A stretch of 64,000 bases of DNA from Flavobacterium sp. SH_e (GCF_025717045.1 NZ_JAOVZN010000006.1:212269-276268); one strand, 5' to 3'; shown: positions 16,954-25,520, counted from the stretch's first letter. Translations and numbers: made by a program. The notes: generated by a model from the sequence alone, not told the origin.

Positions 16954-16968
16954 AATATCGTATCTTTG
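16941..16968 (+). promoter_or_regulatory. sigma-A promoter of gltX
   Basis: TTG (16941-16943), 17 bp, TATCTTTG (16961-16968): exact match to the Bacteroidota consensus, 18 bp before the chosen ATG at 16987. Confidence 0.8.
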
Positions 16969-16986
16969 CAACAAAATTTTAAACAA

Positions 16987-18492
16987 ATGTCAAAGCAAGT
17001 TCGTGTGCGTTTTGCACCAAGTCCGACTGGACCGTTACATATTGGCGGAGTTCGTACTGCCCTATTTAATTATTTATTTGCAAAAAAACATAACGGTGTT
17101 TTTTATCTAAGAATTGAAGATACAGATCAAACTCGTTTTGTTCCAGGTGCAGAGGCTTACATTATGGAAGCTCTTGAATGGTTAGGAATTGCTCCTGAAG
17201 AAACAGTTGGAAAAAATGAAAAATTTGGTCCGTACAGACAAAGCGAACGTAAAGATTTGTACCAGCAATATGCAGATCAGTTGATCAATTCTGGTTGGGC
17301 CTATTATGCTTTTGATACTCCAGAAGCTTTGGATGCACATAGAAAACAACACGAAGCTGAAGGAAAAACATTTATTTACAATCATCATAATCGTGAAAAG
17401 TTAGATACTTCGTTAGTGATTTCTGCAGAAGAAACTGCTAAAAGAATTGCAAATGGAGAACATTATGTAATCCGTTTTAAAACTCCGGTTGATGAAACTT
17501 TACATTTAAAAGATATCATTCGTGGAGATGTGAAGTTTGAAACTAATCTTTTGGATGATAAAGTTTTGTTCAAAAGTGACGGAATGCCAACCTACCATTT
17601 AGCCAATATTGTGGATGATCATTTGATGGAGACTTCACATGTAATTCGTGGTGAAGAATGGTTGCCATCGATGCCCCTTCACGTTTTATTATACAAAGCA
17701 TTTGGTTGGGAAGCACCAGAATTTGCACATTTACCTTTGATTTTAAAACCAGTTGGAAATGGAAAATTATCAAAAAGAGATGGAGACAAAATGGGATTTC
17801 CAGTATTTCCTTTAGAATGGAAAACTGAAGAAGGAGTTTCATCTGGTTACAGAGAAAAAGGATTTTTCCCAGAAGCAGTTGTAAACTTTTTAGCTTTACT
17901 TGGTTGGAATGACGGAACTGAAAAAGAATTGTTTTCTTTAGAAGAATTAGCAGAAGCTTTCGACTTAAACCGAGTTCATAAAGCAGGAGCAAAATTTGAT
18001 CCTGAGAAAAACAAATGGTTCAATCGCCAGTACTTAATCACTAAAAATAATGATGAATTAGCGGAAGCATTTACTTCTATTCTAAAAGAAAATGGAACTG
18101 ACTTTTCTAATATAGATGTTTCTAAAGTAGTAGGTTTAATAAAAAAAGACGCTTATTTTATTTCTGATTTCACAGAACTTTCTACATACTTTTTCCAAGC
18201 TCCAACATCTTACGATGAAAAAGCAAGTAAAAATTGGAAGGAAGAAACACCAGCTTTAATGCAAGAATTGATTTCTGTTTTAGAAAATATCGAAGATTTT
18301 ACTTCTGTAAATATTGAAACAATTGTAAAAGATTGGTTAACTAAAAACGAAATCGGAATGGGTAAAGTAATGCAACCTTTCCGTCTAAGTTTAGTTGGAG
18401 CACTTAAAGGTCCTCACCTATTTGACATTGTTGAAATCATTGGAAAAGAAGAAACTATTTCTAGAATTCAGAAAGCAATTTCAAGTTTATAA
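16987..18492 (+). CDS. gltX: glutamyl-tRNA synthetase
   Basis: Charges tRNA-Glu. 501 residues from the ATG at 16987 (MSKQVRVRFAPSPTG). The longer frame starting at 16948 would begin upstream of the promoter box and was rejected. The HIGH motif is HIGG in APSPTGPLHIGGVRTALFN (about 10-28), and KLSKRDG stands near residue 259 as the KMSKS motif. A C-terminal helical anticodon-binding domain ends in ISRIQKAISSL. The length is normal for a discriminating bacterial GluRS, and a separate glnS in this window fits that. Flanked by its own promoter and terminator. Confidence 0.97.
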   Translation: MSKQVRVRFAPSPTGPLHIGGVRTALFNYLFAKKHNGVFYLRIEDTDQTRFVPGAEAYIMEALEWLGIAPEETVGKNEKFGPYRQSERKDLYQQYADQLINSGWAYYAFDTPEALDAHRKQHEAEGKTFIYNHHNREKLDTSLVISAEETAKRIANGEHYVIRFKTPVDETLHLKDIIRGDVKFETNLLDDKVLFKSDGMPTYHLANIVDDHLMETSHVIRGEEWLPSMPLHVLLYKAFGWEAPEFAHLPLILKPVGNGKLSKRDGDKMGFPVFPLEWKTEEGVSSGYREKGFFPEAVVNFLALLGWNDGTEKELFSLEELAEAFDLNRVHKAGAKFDPEKNKWFNRQYLITKNNDELAEAFTSILKENGTDFSNIDVSKVVGLIKKDAYFISDFTELSTYFFQAPTSYDEKASKNWKEETPALMQELISVLENIEDFTSVNIETIVKDWLTKNEIGMGKVMQPFRLSLVGALKGPHLFDIVEIIGKEETISRIQKAISSL

Positions 18493-18513
18493 CTAGAATT
18501 CAAATTAAAATAG

Positions 18514-18555
18514 AAACGCTAGGAAACATCTAACAAATGTTCTTAGCGTTTTTTT
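18514..18555 (+). terminator. terminator after gltX
   Basis: Arms AAACGCTAGGAAACAT and ATGTTCTTAGCGTTT (small mismatches), followed by a 7-T run. Confidence 0.85.
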
Positions 18556-18624
18556 AATGTCTAATAATTTTATTTTAGAAGAATTTTCGTAATTTACCAG
18601 AATCATAATATAAACTATATAACC

Positions 18625-19608
18625 ATGAGTACAGCATTTATTATCTTCTTAGTATTAGCATTCTTCATTTTCATGTCGTCTTTCTTTACTGTAAAACAAC
18701 AATCATCTGTAATTATCGAACGATTTGGAAAATTTCAGAGTGTTAGAAATTCAGGATTACAACTTAAAATTCCGTTGGTTGATAGATTGGCCGGACGTGT
18801 AAATCTTAAAATCCAACAGCTAGATGTTATCATCGAAACCAAAACTAGAGACAACGTTTTTATCAAAATGAAAGTTTCTGTTCAGTTTAAAGTTATTCAA
18901 GAAAAAGTATATGAAGCTTTTTATAAACTAGAATATCCACACGATCAAATTACTTCTTATGTTTTTGATGTAGTTCGTGCAGAAGTTCCGAAACTAAAAC
19001 TGGATGATGTTTTTGAAAGAAAAGATGATATTGCAGTTGCAGTAAAACGTGAATTAAATGAAGCAATGTCTACTTACGGATACGATATCATCAATACTTT
19101 GGTTACCGATATTGATCCAGATATTCAGGTAAAAAATGCAATGAACAGAATTAACGCTGCCGATAGAGAAAAAACCGCTGCTGAATTTGAAGCAGAAAGT
19201 TCAAGAATTAGAATCGTTGCAAAAGCAAAAGCGGAAGCAGAAAGCAAACGTTTACAAGGACAAGGTATTGCAGATCAGCGTCGTGAAATTGCAAGAGGTC
19301 TTGTAGAAAGTGTTGAAGTTTTGAACCAAGTTGGAATTAATTCTCAAGAAGCTTCTGCCCTAATTGTAGTTACACAACATTATGATACTTTACAATCTAT
19401 TGGATCTGATACAAATTCAAACCTAATTCTTTTACCAAACTCGCCACAAGCTGGAAGTGACATGTTAAACAATATGGTTGCATCGTTCTCAGCTTCAAAT
19501 CAAGTTGGAGAAATGATGAAAAAGAACACTAAAAAAATTGAAAAACCAAAACAAACACCAAGACAATCTGGTTATGAAGATGACATTCAACCAGATGTTC
19601 AACAATAA
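18625..19608 (+). CDS. SPFH/band 7 (stomatin-like) membrane protein
   Basis: 327 residues. An N-terminal membrane anchor (about 3-22) is followed by the band 7 domain, starting VKQQSSVIIERFGKFQSV (about 24-41) with VDRLAGRVNLKIQQLDV, and covering roughly 25-200. Then comes the Ala/Glu/Lys-rich helix (REKTAAEFEAESSRI...AEAESKRLQGQG) typical of QmcA/stomatin proteins, and a Pro/Gln tail. Such proteins form large membrane rings or microdomains and associate with FtsH-type proteases. No NfeD partner is adjacent. Monocistronic between two terminators. Confidence 0.92.
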   Translation: MSTAFIIFLVLAFFIFMSSFFTVKQQSSVIIERFGKFQSVRNSGLQLKIPLVDRLAGRVNLKIQQLDVIIETKTRDNVFIKMKVSVQFKVIQEKVYEAFYKLEYPHDQITSYVFDVVRAEVPKLKLDDVFERKDDIAVAVKRELNEAMSTYGYDIINTLVTDIDPDIQVKNAMNRINAADREKTAAEFEAESSRIRIVAKAKAEAESKRLQGQGIADQRREIARGLVESVEVLNQVGINSQEASALIVVTQHYDTLQSIGSDTNSNLILLPNSPQAGSDMLNNMVASFSASNQVGEMMKKNTKKIEKPKQTPRQSGYEDDIQPDVQQ

Positions 19609-19629
19609 TTGACAAACTAATTAAAATAA

Positions 19630-19655
19630 AAAAGAGGCTTAATCGCCTCTTTTTC
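19630..19655. terminator. bidirectional terminator
   Basis: The hairpin AAAGAGGC-TTAATC-GCCTCTTT has an A tract on one side and a T tract on the other. It overlaps the last codons and the stop of the minus-strand DUF6327-like gene and serves the SPFH gene from the other side. Confidence 0.85.
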
Positions 19656-19893
19656 TATTTATAAACCAACTGATGATAAATGGTAAAACGGATTGCAAAA
19701 TTTCTGGAAATGATTTTTTGATATAACCTGTGTAAGAGGAAACAAATCCATTAACTATTTTTTGTGGTGTAATGCTTTCTTTAGTTCTCTGAAAACTCAA
19801 AACCAATTTCTGATAATTGATTTCTTTTTCCAATTTTAAAATTTCCAGATCTCTGTCGATTTCACCATAAGACGAGTATTTTTTCTTTTCCAT
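19639..19893 (-). CDS. small DUF6327-like protein
   Basis: 84 residues. It starts MEKKKYSSYGEIDRDLEILKLE, which fits my memory of DUF6327 proteins of Bacteroidota. A helical charged N-terminal part is followed by a hydrophobic C-terminal segment (about 62-78, ILQSVLPFIISWFINRK). Third gene of a minus-strand cluster YtxH / holin-like / this gene, 5 bp after the holin-like stop codon. The cluster looks like a membrane-stress operon, but no function is proven. Confidence 0.65.
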   Translation of the reverse strand: MEKKKYSSYGEIDRDLEILKLEKEINYQKLVLSFQRTKESITPQKIVNGFVSSYTGYIKKSFPEILQSVLPFIISWFINRKRGD

Positions 19894-19898
19894 AAGTC

Positions 19899-20249
19899 TT
19901 AATCATTAAAAAATATTTCTGAAAACTTCTCTAAAATTGGACCTTCAACCACTTTATCTTTTACAAAGAAAAGTAAAATGGTAAACAAAAGATAGATCCC
20001 TCCTACTGTTAAAAATCCTAAAGCATTACTTCCGAACAAAGAACCAAAAGCATAAGCTGCAGCAAAAGATCCGAAAATTAAAACCATCGTGAAACACAAC
20101 AATATCAAAGTGAATTTGAAAATTAAAGTTGTAGATTTCATTGCCACTTTAAATCCCCAAAGTTTATAGTAAGCCAAATGACTATCAATATACACTTTAG
20201 CTTGATCTTGAATATTTTCAGTGTTTTCTTTTAACTCTTCAAAAGCCAT
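19899..20249 (-). CDS. phage-holin-family-like (DUF1469) membrane protein
   Basis: 116 residues from ATG 20249 (MAFEELKENTENI). The 10 extra residues of the longer frame (MLFFYFKFII) are an AT-rich artefact. A charged N-terminal helix is followed by two membrane segments (about 43-66 and 73-95) and a Lys/Glu tail (KDKVVEGPILEKFSEIFF). The layout matches the Actinobacterial/Bacteroidota holin-superfamily III proteins that sit next to YtxH proteins. There is no phage around, so the holin label is historical. Co-transcribed with its neighbours. Confidence 0.75.
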   Translation of the reverse strand: MAFEELKENTENIQDQAKVYIDSHLAYYKLWGFKVAMKSTTLIFKFTLILLCFTMVLIFGSFAAAYAFGSLFGSNALGFLTVGGIYLLFTILLFFVKDKVVEGPILEKFSEIFFND

Positions 20250-20326
20250 AATTATAAATTTAAAATAAAAAAAAAGCACAAAACTTTACTATAAAAATAA
20301 GCAAGTTCTGTGCTTTTAAAAAATTA

Positions 20327-20653
20327 TTATTTCTGAAGTTTAGCGTTCTGTGCTTTCAATTCAGCCAACTTAGTTTCTAAAAAAGTAATTACTTCTTCTG
20401 TTTTATGGCTTACATTTGAAAGTAAATCATTCAAAGTTCCATCAAGATTTTGAGTAGCACTTGTAAATCTCTCGCGAAGAACTTCAGAGCTAGCATCAAA
20501 AGAATCTTTGATATTATGTTTAGCATCATCTAAACCTTCTTTGATTTTTGCTCGAGTTTTAGATCCTTTATCTGGAGCAAATAAAATTCCGATTGCCGCT
20601 CCTGCAGCTGCTGCAGCCAAAATTGCTGCGGCTGTATTTAAGTTCTTAGACAT
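20327..20653 (-). CDS. YtxH-domain protein
   Basis: 108 residues. A short N-terminus is followed by an Ala/Gly-rich membrane segment (about 8-27, ILAAAAAGAAIGILFAPDKG), the hallmark of YtxH (GxxxGxLFAPxxG), then an amphipathic helical tail with KIKEGLDDAKHNIKDSFD. First gene of the three-gene membrane cluster. YtxH proteins are linked to general stress responses in Firmicutes; here that is inference. A near-consensus box TATCTTTA (minus strand, 20686-20679) lies 26 bp upstream of the start. Confidence 0.85.
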   Translation of the reverse strand: MSKNLNTAAAILAAAAAGAAIGILFAPDKGSKTRAKIKEGLDDAKHNIKDSFDASSEVLRERFTSATQNLDGTLNDLLSNVSHKTEEVITFLETKLAELKAQNAKLQK

Positions 20654-20746
20654 GATATTACAATTTTAAATTATTACTTAAAGATACTCTTTTTTGAACT
20701 TATAAATTTCTGATTAATTGTAATTTACAAAAAATTAACAATCTAA

Positions 20747-21223
20747 TTAATACACATAAGTTGTAGCTTCATATTTACCATCTTTTTCAGTTATGCTTAC
20801 AAACGGAGAACCATTTGAAGCTGACTTACTTTTAATTCTCATGGCAGTTTGGTTTTGATTTGCAATAGGCGGTTCACCTTTTGTCTTGGTCGAGACTCCT
20901 GTAAAAGTTCCAGTCTGCTTCAGTCCAATTGTTTTTTCTTGTGGCAAAACTGTAACCATCTTGTAATCATCTTTTGAATCTACAATTATTCTATCAGAAA
21001 TTTTTTGAGTTTGTTTTGTTTGTTTATTTGTGATAGATGAAACGGCATGTTTGCTAATTTTAATTTCTTCAGAACTTCCGTTTACAGAATAATAAATTAA
21101 ACCATTTTCATTTTTAATAAAATTTACATCAAGTTGTTCTCCATTATGTTTTGTAATTTGATGTGTTTGAGAAATTGCAACATTTGCAAATAATAACGCT
21201 AGCGTAAAATATAAAATTTTCAT
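20747..21223 (-). CDS. secreted protein of unknown function
   Basis: 158 residues with a Sec signal peptide (MKILYFTLALLFANVAISQ). The mature part has short beta strands (GEQLDVNFIKNENGLIYYSVNGSSEEIKISKHAVSSI), like small periplasmic domains, and a polar tail rich in Lys/Thr/Ser. No family recognised. The gene sits alone at the edge of the 1.2-kb AT-rich desert. Confidence 0.6.
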   Translation of the reverse strand: MKILYFTLALLFANVAISQTHQITKHNGEQLDVNFIKNENGLIYYSVNGSSEEIKISKHAVSSITNKQTKQTQKISDRIIVDSKDDYKMVTVLPQEKTIGLKQTGTFTGVSTKTKGEPPIANQNQTAMRIKSKSASNGSPFVSITEKDGKYEATTYVY

Positions 21224-22436
21224 GATAATTAGATTTAAATTAAAAATTGTCAGACTTGAAATTTAAAAACTAAACTTTCACACAAATTCAACATTATGGA
21301 ATTTTGTACATTACAATACAAATTGAAAAATATCTTTTACGCGAAATATTATCAAAATTACATCATAATAAAAATGAGAACATAAAATTGTCTTTTTGGG
21401 AAATCAGTTTTGAAAATCTATTATTATAAAAATTACGAGTTTTTAAAAACAATAAATTTCAGCTTAGATTCTTTACGGCAAATTTTAATTTTTACAAAAA
21501 TCATTGCTGACTTTTGATATTGAGTTAAAAATAGAAGTTTTATAAACAATTGTGTGTTAACAAGCCGTTAAACTGACAAAAATAACAGCAAAAAGTTAAA
21601 TAAAGACCTTAAATAAACAATTATTTAAAAAATGAGTTATCCATCAACCAACTTTAAAAAACGTCTTAAAATCAATTTATGAAGGTTAAAATCAATATAA
21701 AAAAACTATAATTTTTATATTTTAAATCATTTTTATAAATAATAAATAAAAACTAAAATTTTAAAAAACTTATAATTAAAAATTATAATCATAAAATTGA
21801 AATCAAAGACTTAAAAAAATAATAAAAAACTATAGTTTTAGATTTTACAGTCAGTTTTATAAATAATAATTAAAATCTAAATTTTAAGTTATAATAATCA
21901 TCAAAAATTATAATTACAAAAATTAAAGTAAAAAATAAAAAAATAAGAAAAAACTTTAATTTTAGTTTTTTGAGAAGAAAACTTGAACTAAAAAAGAGAA
22001 AAATTGAAATAAAGAATTCTAAGGAATGAAAAACAAAAAAAGGTCTTCTCTATTAGACTCTTTTTTATGTTAGCTTAAAGATAATTTATAAAAGTCAATT
22101 TTAATCTATAAAATAAATTAAAATTATAAAACTAATAGATTTTATAAATAATAAATACATATAATTAAACATGTTAATTATATCAATTAAAACTATATAA
22201 TACAGTTTGATAGGAGAAATTAGTAGCTAAAAAAGACCAAAATTAAAATAAAGCCTCTAAATAGACTAAAATTAAAAAAATGAATTCCTTATCCAACATT
22301 TTTTTATTTTCTATTAAAATCAATTTATGAAAGTCACTTTTAATTTATAAAAATTATAAAATTATCAATTTTAATAGTTATTCTATATAATAAAAAAAAG
22401 CGCTTATAAAAGCGCTTTTCATAAATTTAGCTGATA
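21224..22436. other. 1.2-kb extremely AT-rich non-coding region with diverged repeats
   Basis: No credible reading frame. From about 21600 on the sequence is nearly pure A/T with long runs. Two adjacent ~124-bp segments (from 21700 and from 21824, both opening AAAAAACTATA) are diverged tandem copies, sharing TTTATAAATAATAA in the middle and AAAAATTATAATYA later. A third TTTATAAATAATAAATA occurs at 22141. The string TTAAAATCAATTTATGAA occurs near 21666 and again near 22314, both times shortly after a TTATCCAWC-like string. It ends in the glnS terminator. A possible replication, nucleoid-protein or silenced/decayed DNA region. Confidence 0.7.
22395..22419 (-). terminator. terminator after glnS
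   Basis: The perfect hairpin AAAAGCGCTT/AAGCGCTTTT is followed on the minus strand by further T residues, about 20 bp past the glnS stop. Confidence 0.85.
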
Positions 22437-24554
22437 TTACTTCTTCACCATTTCAGAAAGAATTTCAATTTCTCTTTCTGAAGCATTTTTTGGTGGATTT
22501 GAATATAATTTCAAAATTTCATCATCAAATTGATTTTTGAAACTTTCACTTTCAATATCTCTTAAATTTAAAAGTGCTTTTGATCTTACATAAGTCGATT
22601 CACTTTTTAAAGACATTGAATATAATTTCTTAATATCTTCTTCTTCAAAATCTGTAGATTTCCAGTTTGAATATTTTAAAATAAACTGAGAAAACAACAG
22701 CGAAGCCTTATTATTGTTGATATTCTTCTTCAAAGAATTCTGTAAAAGTGAAAAAGTAGAAATATTTTTGATGTTCTCCCCTATTGCACTTTCAATTGCA
22801 ATTCTTTCTGGTTTAGTCTCAACTTTAAAATATTTGTTGATATCTTTCAAAGAATTATTGATGCTATTTTCTTCTTTTTTACCTTTTTCTTCCCAAGCAT
22901 CTTTCAATCCAACTGTTTTGTTAAATACTAATTTTGAAGGAGTTGAGTCTTTATCAACAGTAAAATATCCTAAACGTTGAAATTGAAATTTATCTTCATT
23001 TTGAGCTGTTGATAAACTTGGTTCAACATATCCAGTTACAATTTCTAACGAATTTGGATTCACAAAATCTAAGAAATTTTTCTCTTTATAACTGTCCGGA
23101 GCTTCATCTGTAAACAAACGATCGTATAAACGAACTTCTGCTTCCAAAGCATGTTTGATAGAAACCCAATGTAAAGTTCCAGATACTTTTCTTTGGCTTG
23201 CTTCTGTTCCGCTTCCGCTCAAAGAATCGGTATCATAAGTAACATGAATTTCTGTAATATTTCCATTTTCATCTTTTATAACAGATTCACCTTTAATGAT
23301 ATAAGCATTTTTAAGACGAACTTCTTTTCCTAAAGTCAAACGGAAAAATTTAGCTGGAGCTTCTTCTAAAAAGTCTTCTCTTTCAATATATAATTCACGT
23401 GAAAAAGGCACTTTTCTGAAACCTGCACTTTCATCTTCCTGATTATTTTCAGCTTCCAACCACTCTTCTTTTCCTTCTGGATAATTTGTAATTACCAGTT
23501 TTACAGGATCTAAAACAGCCATTACACGAGGTGCAATTTTATTCAAATCTTCACGAATACAGAATTCTAAAACCGATACATTGATCAAGTTATCACGTTT
23601 TGCAATACCAATTGTATTCGCAAAATTACGTAGAGAAGCAGCTGTATAACCGCGTCTTCTTAATCCTGAAATTGTTGACATTCTAGGATCATCCCAACCA
23701 TTAACATGCTTTTCTTTAACTAGTTGCTGTAATTTTCTTTTACTAACAACAGTATGTGATAAGTTACGTCTGGCAAATTCTCTTTGTTTTGGACGAAGCT
23801 TATTATCATCAAAAATCTGATCTAAAAACCAATCGTATAATTCACGGTGAGGCAAGAATTCTAGTGTACAAAATGAGTGAGAAATTTGCTCTAAATAATC
23901 ACTTTGTCCGTGTGCCCAATCATACATTGGATAGATTTTCCACGCATCTCCAGTTCTATGGTGGTGTTTGTGTAAAATTCTGTACATGATAGGATCACGC
24001 ATCAACATATTGGTTGATTTCATGTCAATTTTAGCACGAAGAATATGTGTACCAGCCTCAAATTCACCGTTTTTCATTCTTTCGAATAAATCTAAATTTT
24101 CTTCAACAGAACGATTTCTGTACGGGCTGTCTGTTCCTGGAGTTGTTGGAGTTCCTTTCTGGATCGCCATTTCTTCAGAAGATTGACTGTCAACATACGC
24201 TTTATCTTTTTTAATTAATAAAACTGCCCAATCGTACAATTGTTGGAAATAATCTGATGCATAACATTCTTCTGCCCATTTGTAACCCAGCCATTCTACA
24301 TCTTTTTTAATAGCATCAACAAATTCCTGTTCTTCTTTTTCAGGGTTTGTATCATCAAAACGTAAGTTCACAGGAGATTGATAATCAATTCCTAAACCAA
24401 AATTTAGCGCAATAGAACTCGCGTGCCCAATGTGTAAATAACCATTAGGTTCTGGTGGAAAACGAAAGCGAAGTTTAGTATTTGAAAGACCTGATTTTAC
24501 GTCTTCCTCTATGATTTGTTCAATAAAATTGAGTGATTTCTCTTCTGATGCCAT
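22437..24554 (-). CDS. glnS: glutaminyl-tRNA synthetase with extra C-terminal domain
   Basis: Charges tRNA-Gln. 705 residues. PPEPNGYLHIGHASS (about 33-47) is the HIGH motif, and VVSKRKL near 270 is the KMSKS equivalent. The catalytic core and two beta-barrel anticodon domains run to about 560. The last ~140 residues are an added helical domain (about 580-705: NISTFSLLQNSLKKN ... SEREIEILSEMVKK) with helix pairs, absent from E. coli GlnRS (about 554 residues). Many Bacteroidota GlnRS are annotated as YqeY fusions, but this tail looks HEAT-like to me and I cannot confirm YqeY. Upstream on the minus strand, TATCTTTG (24581-24574) is a good -7 box. Confidence 0.93.
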   Translation of the reverse strand: MASEEKSLNFIEQIIEEDVKSGLSNTKLRFRFPPEPNGYLHIGHASSIALNFGLGIDYQSPVNLRFDDTNPEKEEQEFVDAIKKDVEWLGYKWAEECYASDYFQQLYDWAVLLIKKDKAYVDSQSSEEMAIQKGTPTTPGTDSPYRNRSVEENLDLFERMKNGEFEAGTHILRAKIDMKSTNMLMRDPIMYRILHKHHHRTGDAWKIYPMYDWAHGQSDYLEQISHSFCTLEFLPHRELYDWFLDQIFDDNKLRPKQREFARRNLSHTVVSKRKLQQLVKEKHVNGWDDPRMSTISGLRRRGYTAASLRNFANTIGIAKRDNLINVSVLEFCIREDLNKIAPRVMAVLDPVKLVITNYPEGKEEWLEAENNQEDESAGFRKVPFSRELYIEREDFLEEAPAKFFRLTLGKEVRLKNAYIIKGESVIKDENGNITEIHVTYDTDSLSGSGTEASQRKVSGTLHWVSIKHALEAEVRLYDRLFTDEAPDSYKEKNFLDFVNPNSLEIVTGYVEPSLSTAQNEDKFQFQRLGYFTVDKDSTPSKLVFNKTVGLKDAWEEKGKKEENSINNSLKDINKYFKVETKPERIAIESAIGENIKNISTFSLLQNSLKKNINNNKASLLFSQFILKYSNWKSTDFEEEDIKKLYSMSLKSESTYVRSKALLNLRDIESESFKNQFDDEILKLYSNPPKNASEREIEILSEMVKK

Positions 24555-24587
24555 TATTTTATAGTAATTTTAGCAAAGATAAAAAAG

Positions 24588-24660
24588 TTTATAGTTTATA
24601 GTTTATGGTTTATGGTTTTCTTTGGAAACTTACTCTAAACTTGAAACTTAAAACTTGAAA
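24588..24660. repeat. short tandem repeats between glnS and folB
   Basis: TTTATAG / TTTATGG 7-mers repeat around 24590-24617, then AAACTTGAAACTTAAAACTTGAAACT at about 24636-24661. Low-complexity filler of the type seen elsewhere in the window. It overlaps the upstream alternative folB start and argues against it. Confidence 0.7.
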
Positions 24661-24672
24661 CTAAATTTAGAA

Positions 24673-25032
24673 ATGGGAGTTATTAAACTGAAAAATATCC
24701 GTACTTTTTCTTACCACGGATGTTTAATTGAAGAAGGAAAAATTGGATCTGATTACACAGTAGATCTAAAAATTAAAACCAATTTACAGAAATCAGCAGA
24801 AACAGATCATCTTTTAGACACTGTTGACTATGTTCATTTGAACAAAATTGTGACGGAAGAAATGGCAATTCGTTCGCATTTATTAGAACATGTAGCCAAA
24901 AGAATCAATATTCGTGTGCTGGCAGAGATAGAAACTGTAGAAAAAACAACAGTTTGGGTTTCTAAAATTAATCCGCCTATTGGTGGTGATGTTGAGTCAG
25001 TTACTATAAAAATGACGGAAATTAGAAAGTAA
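24673..25032 (+). CDS. folB: dihydroneopterin aldolase
   Basis: Folate pathway enzyme that splits 7,8-dihydroneopterin into 6-hydroxymethyl-dihydropterin and glycolaldehyde. 119 residues from ATG 24673 (MGVIKLKNIRTFSYHGCLIEE). The ATG 18 bp upstream lies in repeat filler and would add MKLNLE. Family features are FSYHGCLIEEGKIGSDYTVDL at the start, LLDTVDYVHLN in the middle, SHLLEHVAKRI with the His, and the final strand VWVSKINPPIGGDVESVTI. Small homo-oligomeric FolB fold of typical length. It lies upstream of tRNA-Cys. Confidence 0.92.
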   Translation: MGVIKLKNIRTFSYHGCLIEEGKIGSDYTVDLKIKTNLQKSAETDHLLDTVDYVHLNKIVTEEMAIRSHLLEHVAKRINIRVLAEIETVEKTTVWVSKINPPIGGDVESVTIKMTEIRK

Positions 25033-25080
25033 TATTCAAAATTAAAATCCTAAAATTTTAAAATAGTTACTATGAAACTT

Positions 25081-25109
25081 TTGAAATTTAAAGATTTTAG
25101 TTACTTTTG
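25081..25109 (+). promoter_or_regulatory. sigma-A promoter of tRNA-Cys
   Basis: TTG (25081-25083), 18 bp, TACTTTTG (25102-25109): exact consensus, 27 bp before the mature tRNA 5' end. Confidence 0.75.
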
Positions 25110-25136
25110 CCAACCGTTCAAGTAATGGCGTCGTGG

Positions 25137-25207
25137 CCGAGCGGCTAGGCTGGGCTCTGCAAAAGCTCCTACTCCGGTTCGAATCCGGACGATGCCTCTA
25201 AAACCTT
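25137..25207 (+). tRNA. tRNA-Cys (anticodon GCA)
   Basis: Folded by hand. Acceptor GGCGTCG (25137-25143) pairs with CGATGCC (25200-25206) including one G-U. The D stem is GCC/GGC, and anticodon stem GGGCT/AGCTC carries loop CTGCAAA, so the anticodon is GCA. T arm TCCGG-TTCGAAT-CCGGA. The discriminator is U73, the expected identity base for tRNA-Cys. CCA is not encoded. A rho-independent terminator follows, and a degraded duplicate of its 3' end lies 79 bp further on. Confidence 0.95.
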
Positions 25208-25209
25208 CA

Positions 25210-25241
25210 AAGCAATTTGAAGGTTTTTTTTATGGTTAATT
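25210..25241 (+). terminator. terminator of tRNA-Cys
   Basis: AAAACCTTCAAA / TTTGAAGGTTTTTTTT with a GCAA tetraloop, directly after the tRNA. Confidence 0.9.
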
Positions 25242-25265
25242 TTTAGAAAATTAATTAGAATATAC

Positions 25266-25345
25266 GTTCGAATCCTGACGAAACTCAAAACCCTCAAAGC
25301 AATTTGAAGTTTTTTTTATGTCCAATTTTTAGGAAAAATTAATTA
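25266..25345 (+). repeat. degenerate duplicate of tRNA-Cys 3' end plus terminator
   Basis: GTTCGAATCCTGACGAAACT (from 25266) corresponds to the T arm and acceptor of tRNA-Cys at 25187. A copy of the terminator (CTCAAAGCAATTTGAAG then T run) follows, and then the same downstream AATTTTTAG...AAATTAATTA. The offset between copies is 79 bp. The copy cannot form a tRNA, so it is a tandem duplication or integration scar. Confidence 0.85.
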
Positions 25346-25360
25346 TTAAAGCTTGTAAAT

Positions 25361-25395
25361 AAACCCGACAGGTTTTAAAAATCTGTCGGGTTTTC
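25361..25395. terminator. strong isolated hairpin/terminator
   Basis: AAACCCGACAG / CTGTCGGGTTTT with a short loop. It has no gene of its own on the plus strand and may be a third copy-like termination signal after the tRNA region or a repeat element. Confidence 0.75.
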
Positions 25396-25420
25396 TATTT
25401 AACGTAATTATACACAATTA

Positions 25421-25520
25421 TGTCATTTCGACGAAGGAGAAATCTCCACTAGAAGCTCTACAAAGATTGGATAATTGTTGCGGAGTTACTTGCGGAGATT
25501 TCTCCTTCGTCGAAATGACA
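25421..25520. repeat. 100-bp palindromic interspersed element, copy 1
   Basis: Left arm 25421-25447 (TGTCATTTCGACGAAGGAGA + AATCTCC) and right arm 25494-25520 are perfect 27-bp inverted repeats. The interior starts ACTAGAAGCTCTACAAAGATT and contains TTGCGGAGTTACTTGC. A second member at 33458-33560 shares arms and interior. The region 25208-25639 holds only this element, the tRNA duplicate and three terminator hairpins. Confidence 0.92.

Noticed and set aside
19899..20249. Holin-family gene as phage remnant
   Set aside because: It belongs to a YtxH/holin-like/DUF6327 cluster that recurs in Bacteroidota chromosomes, without any phage genes.
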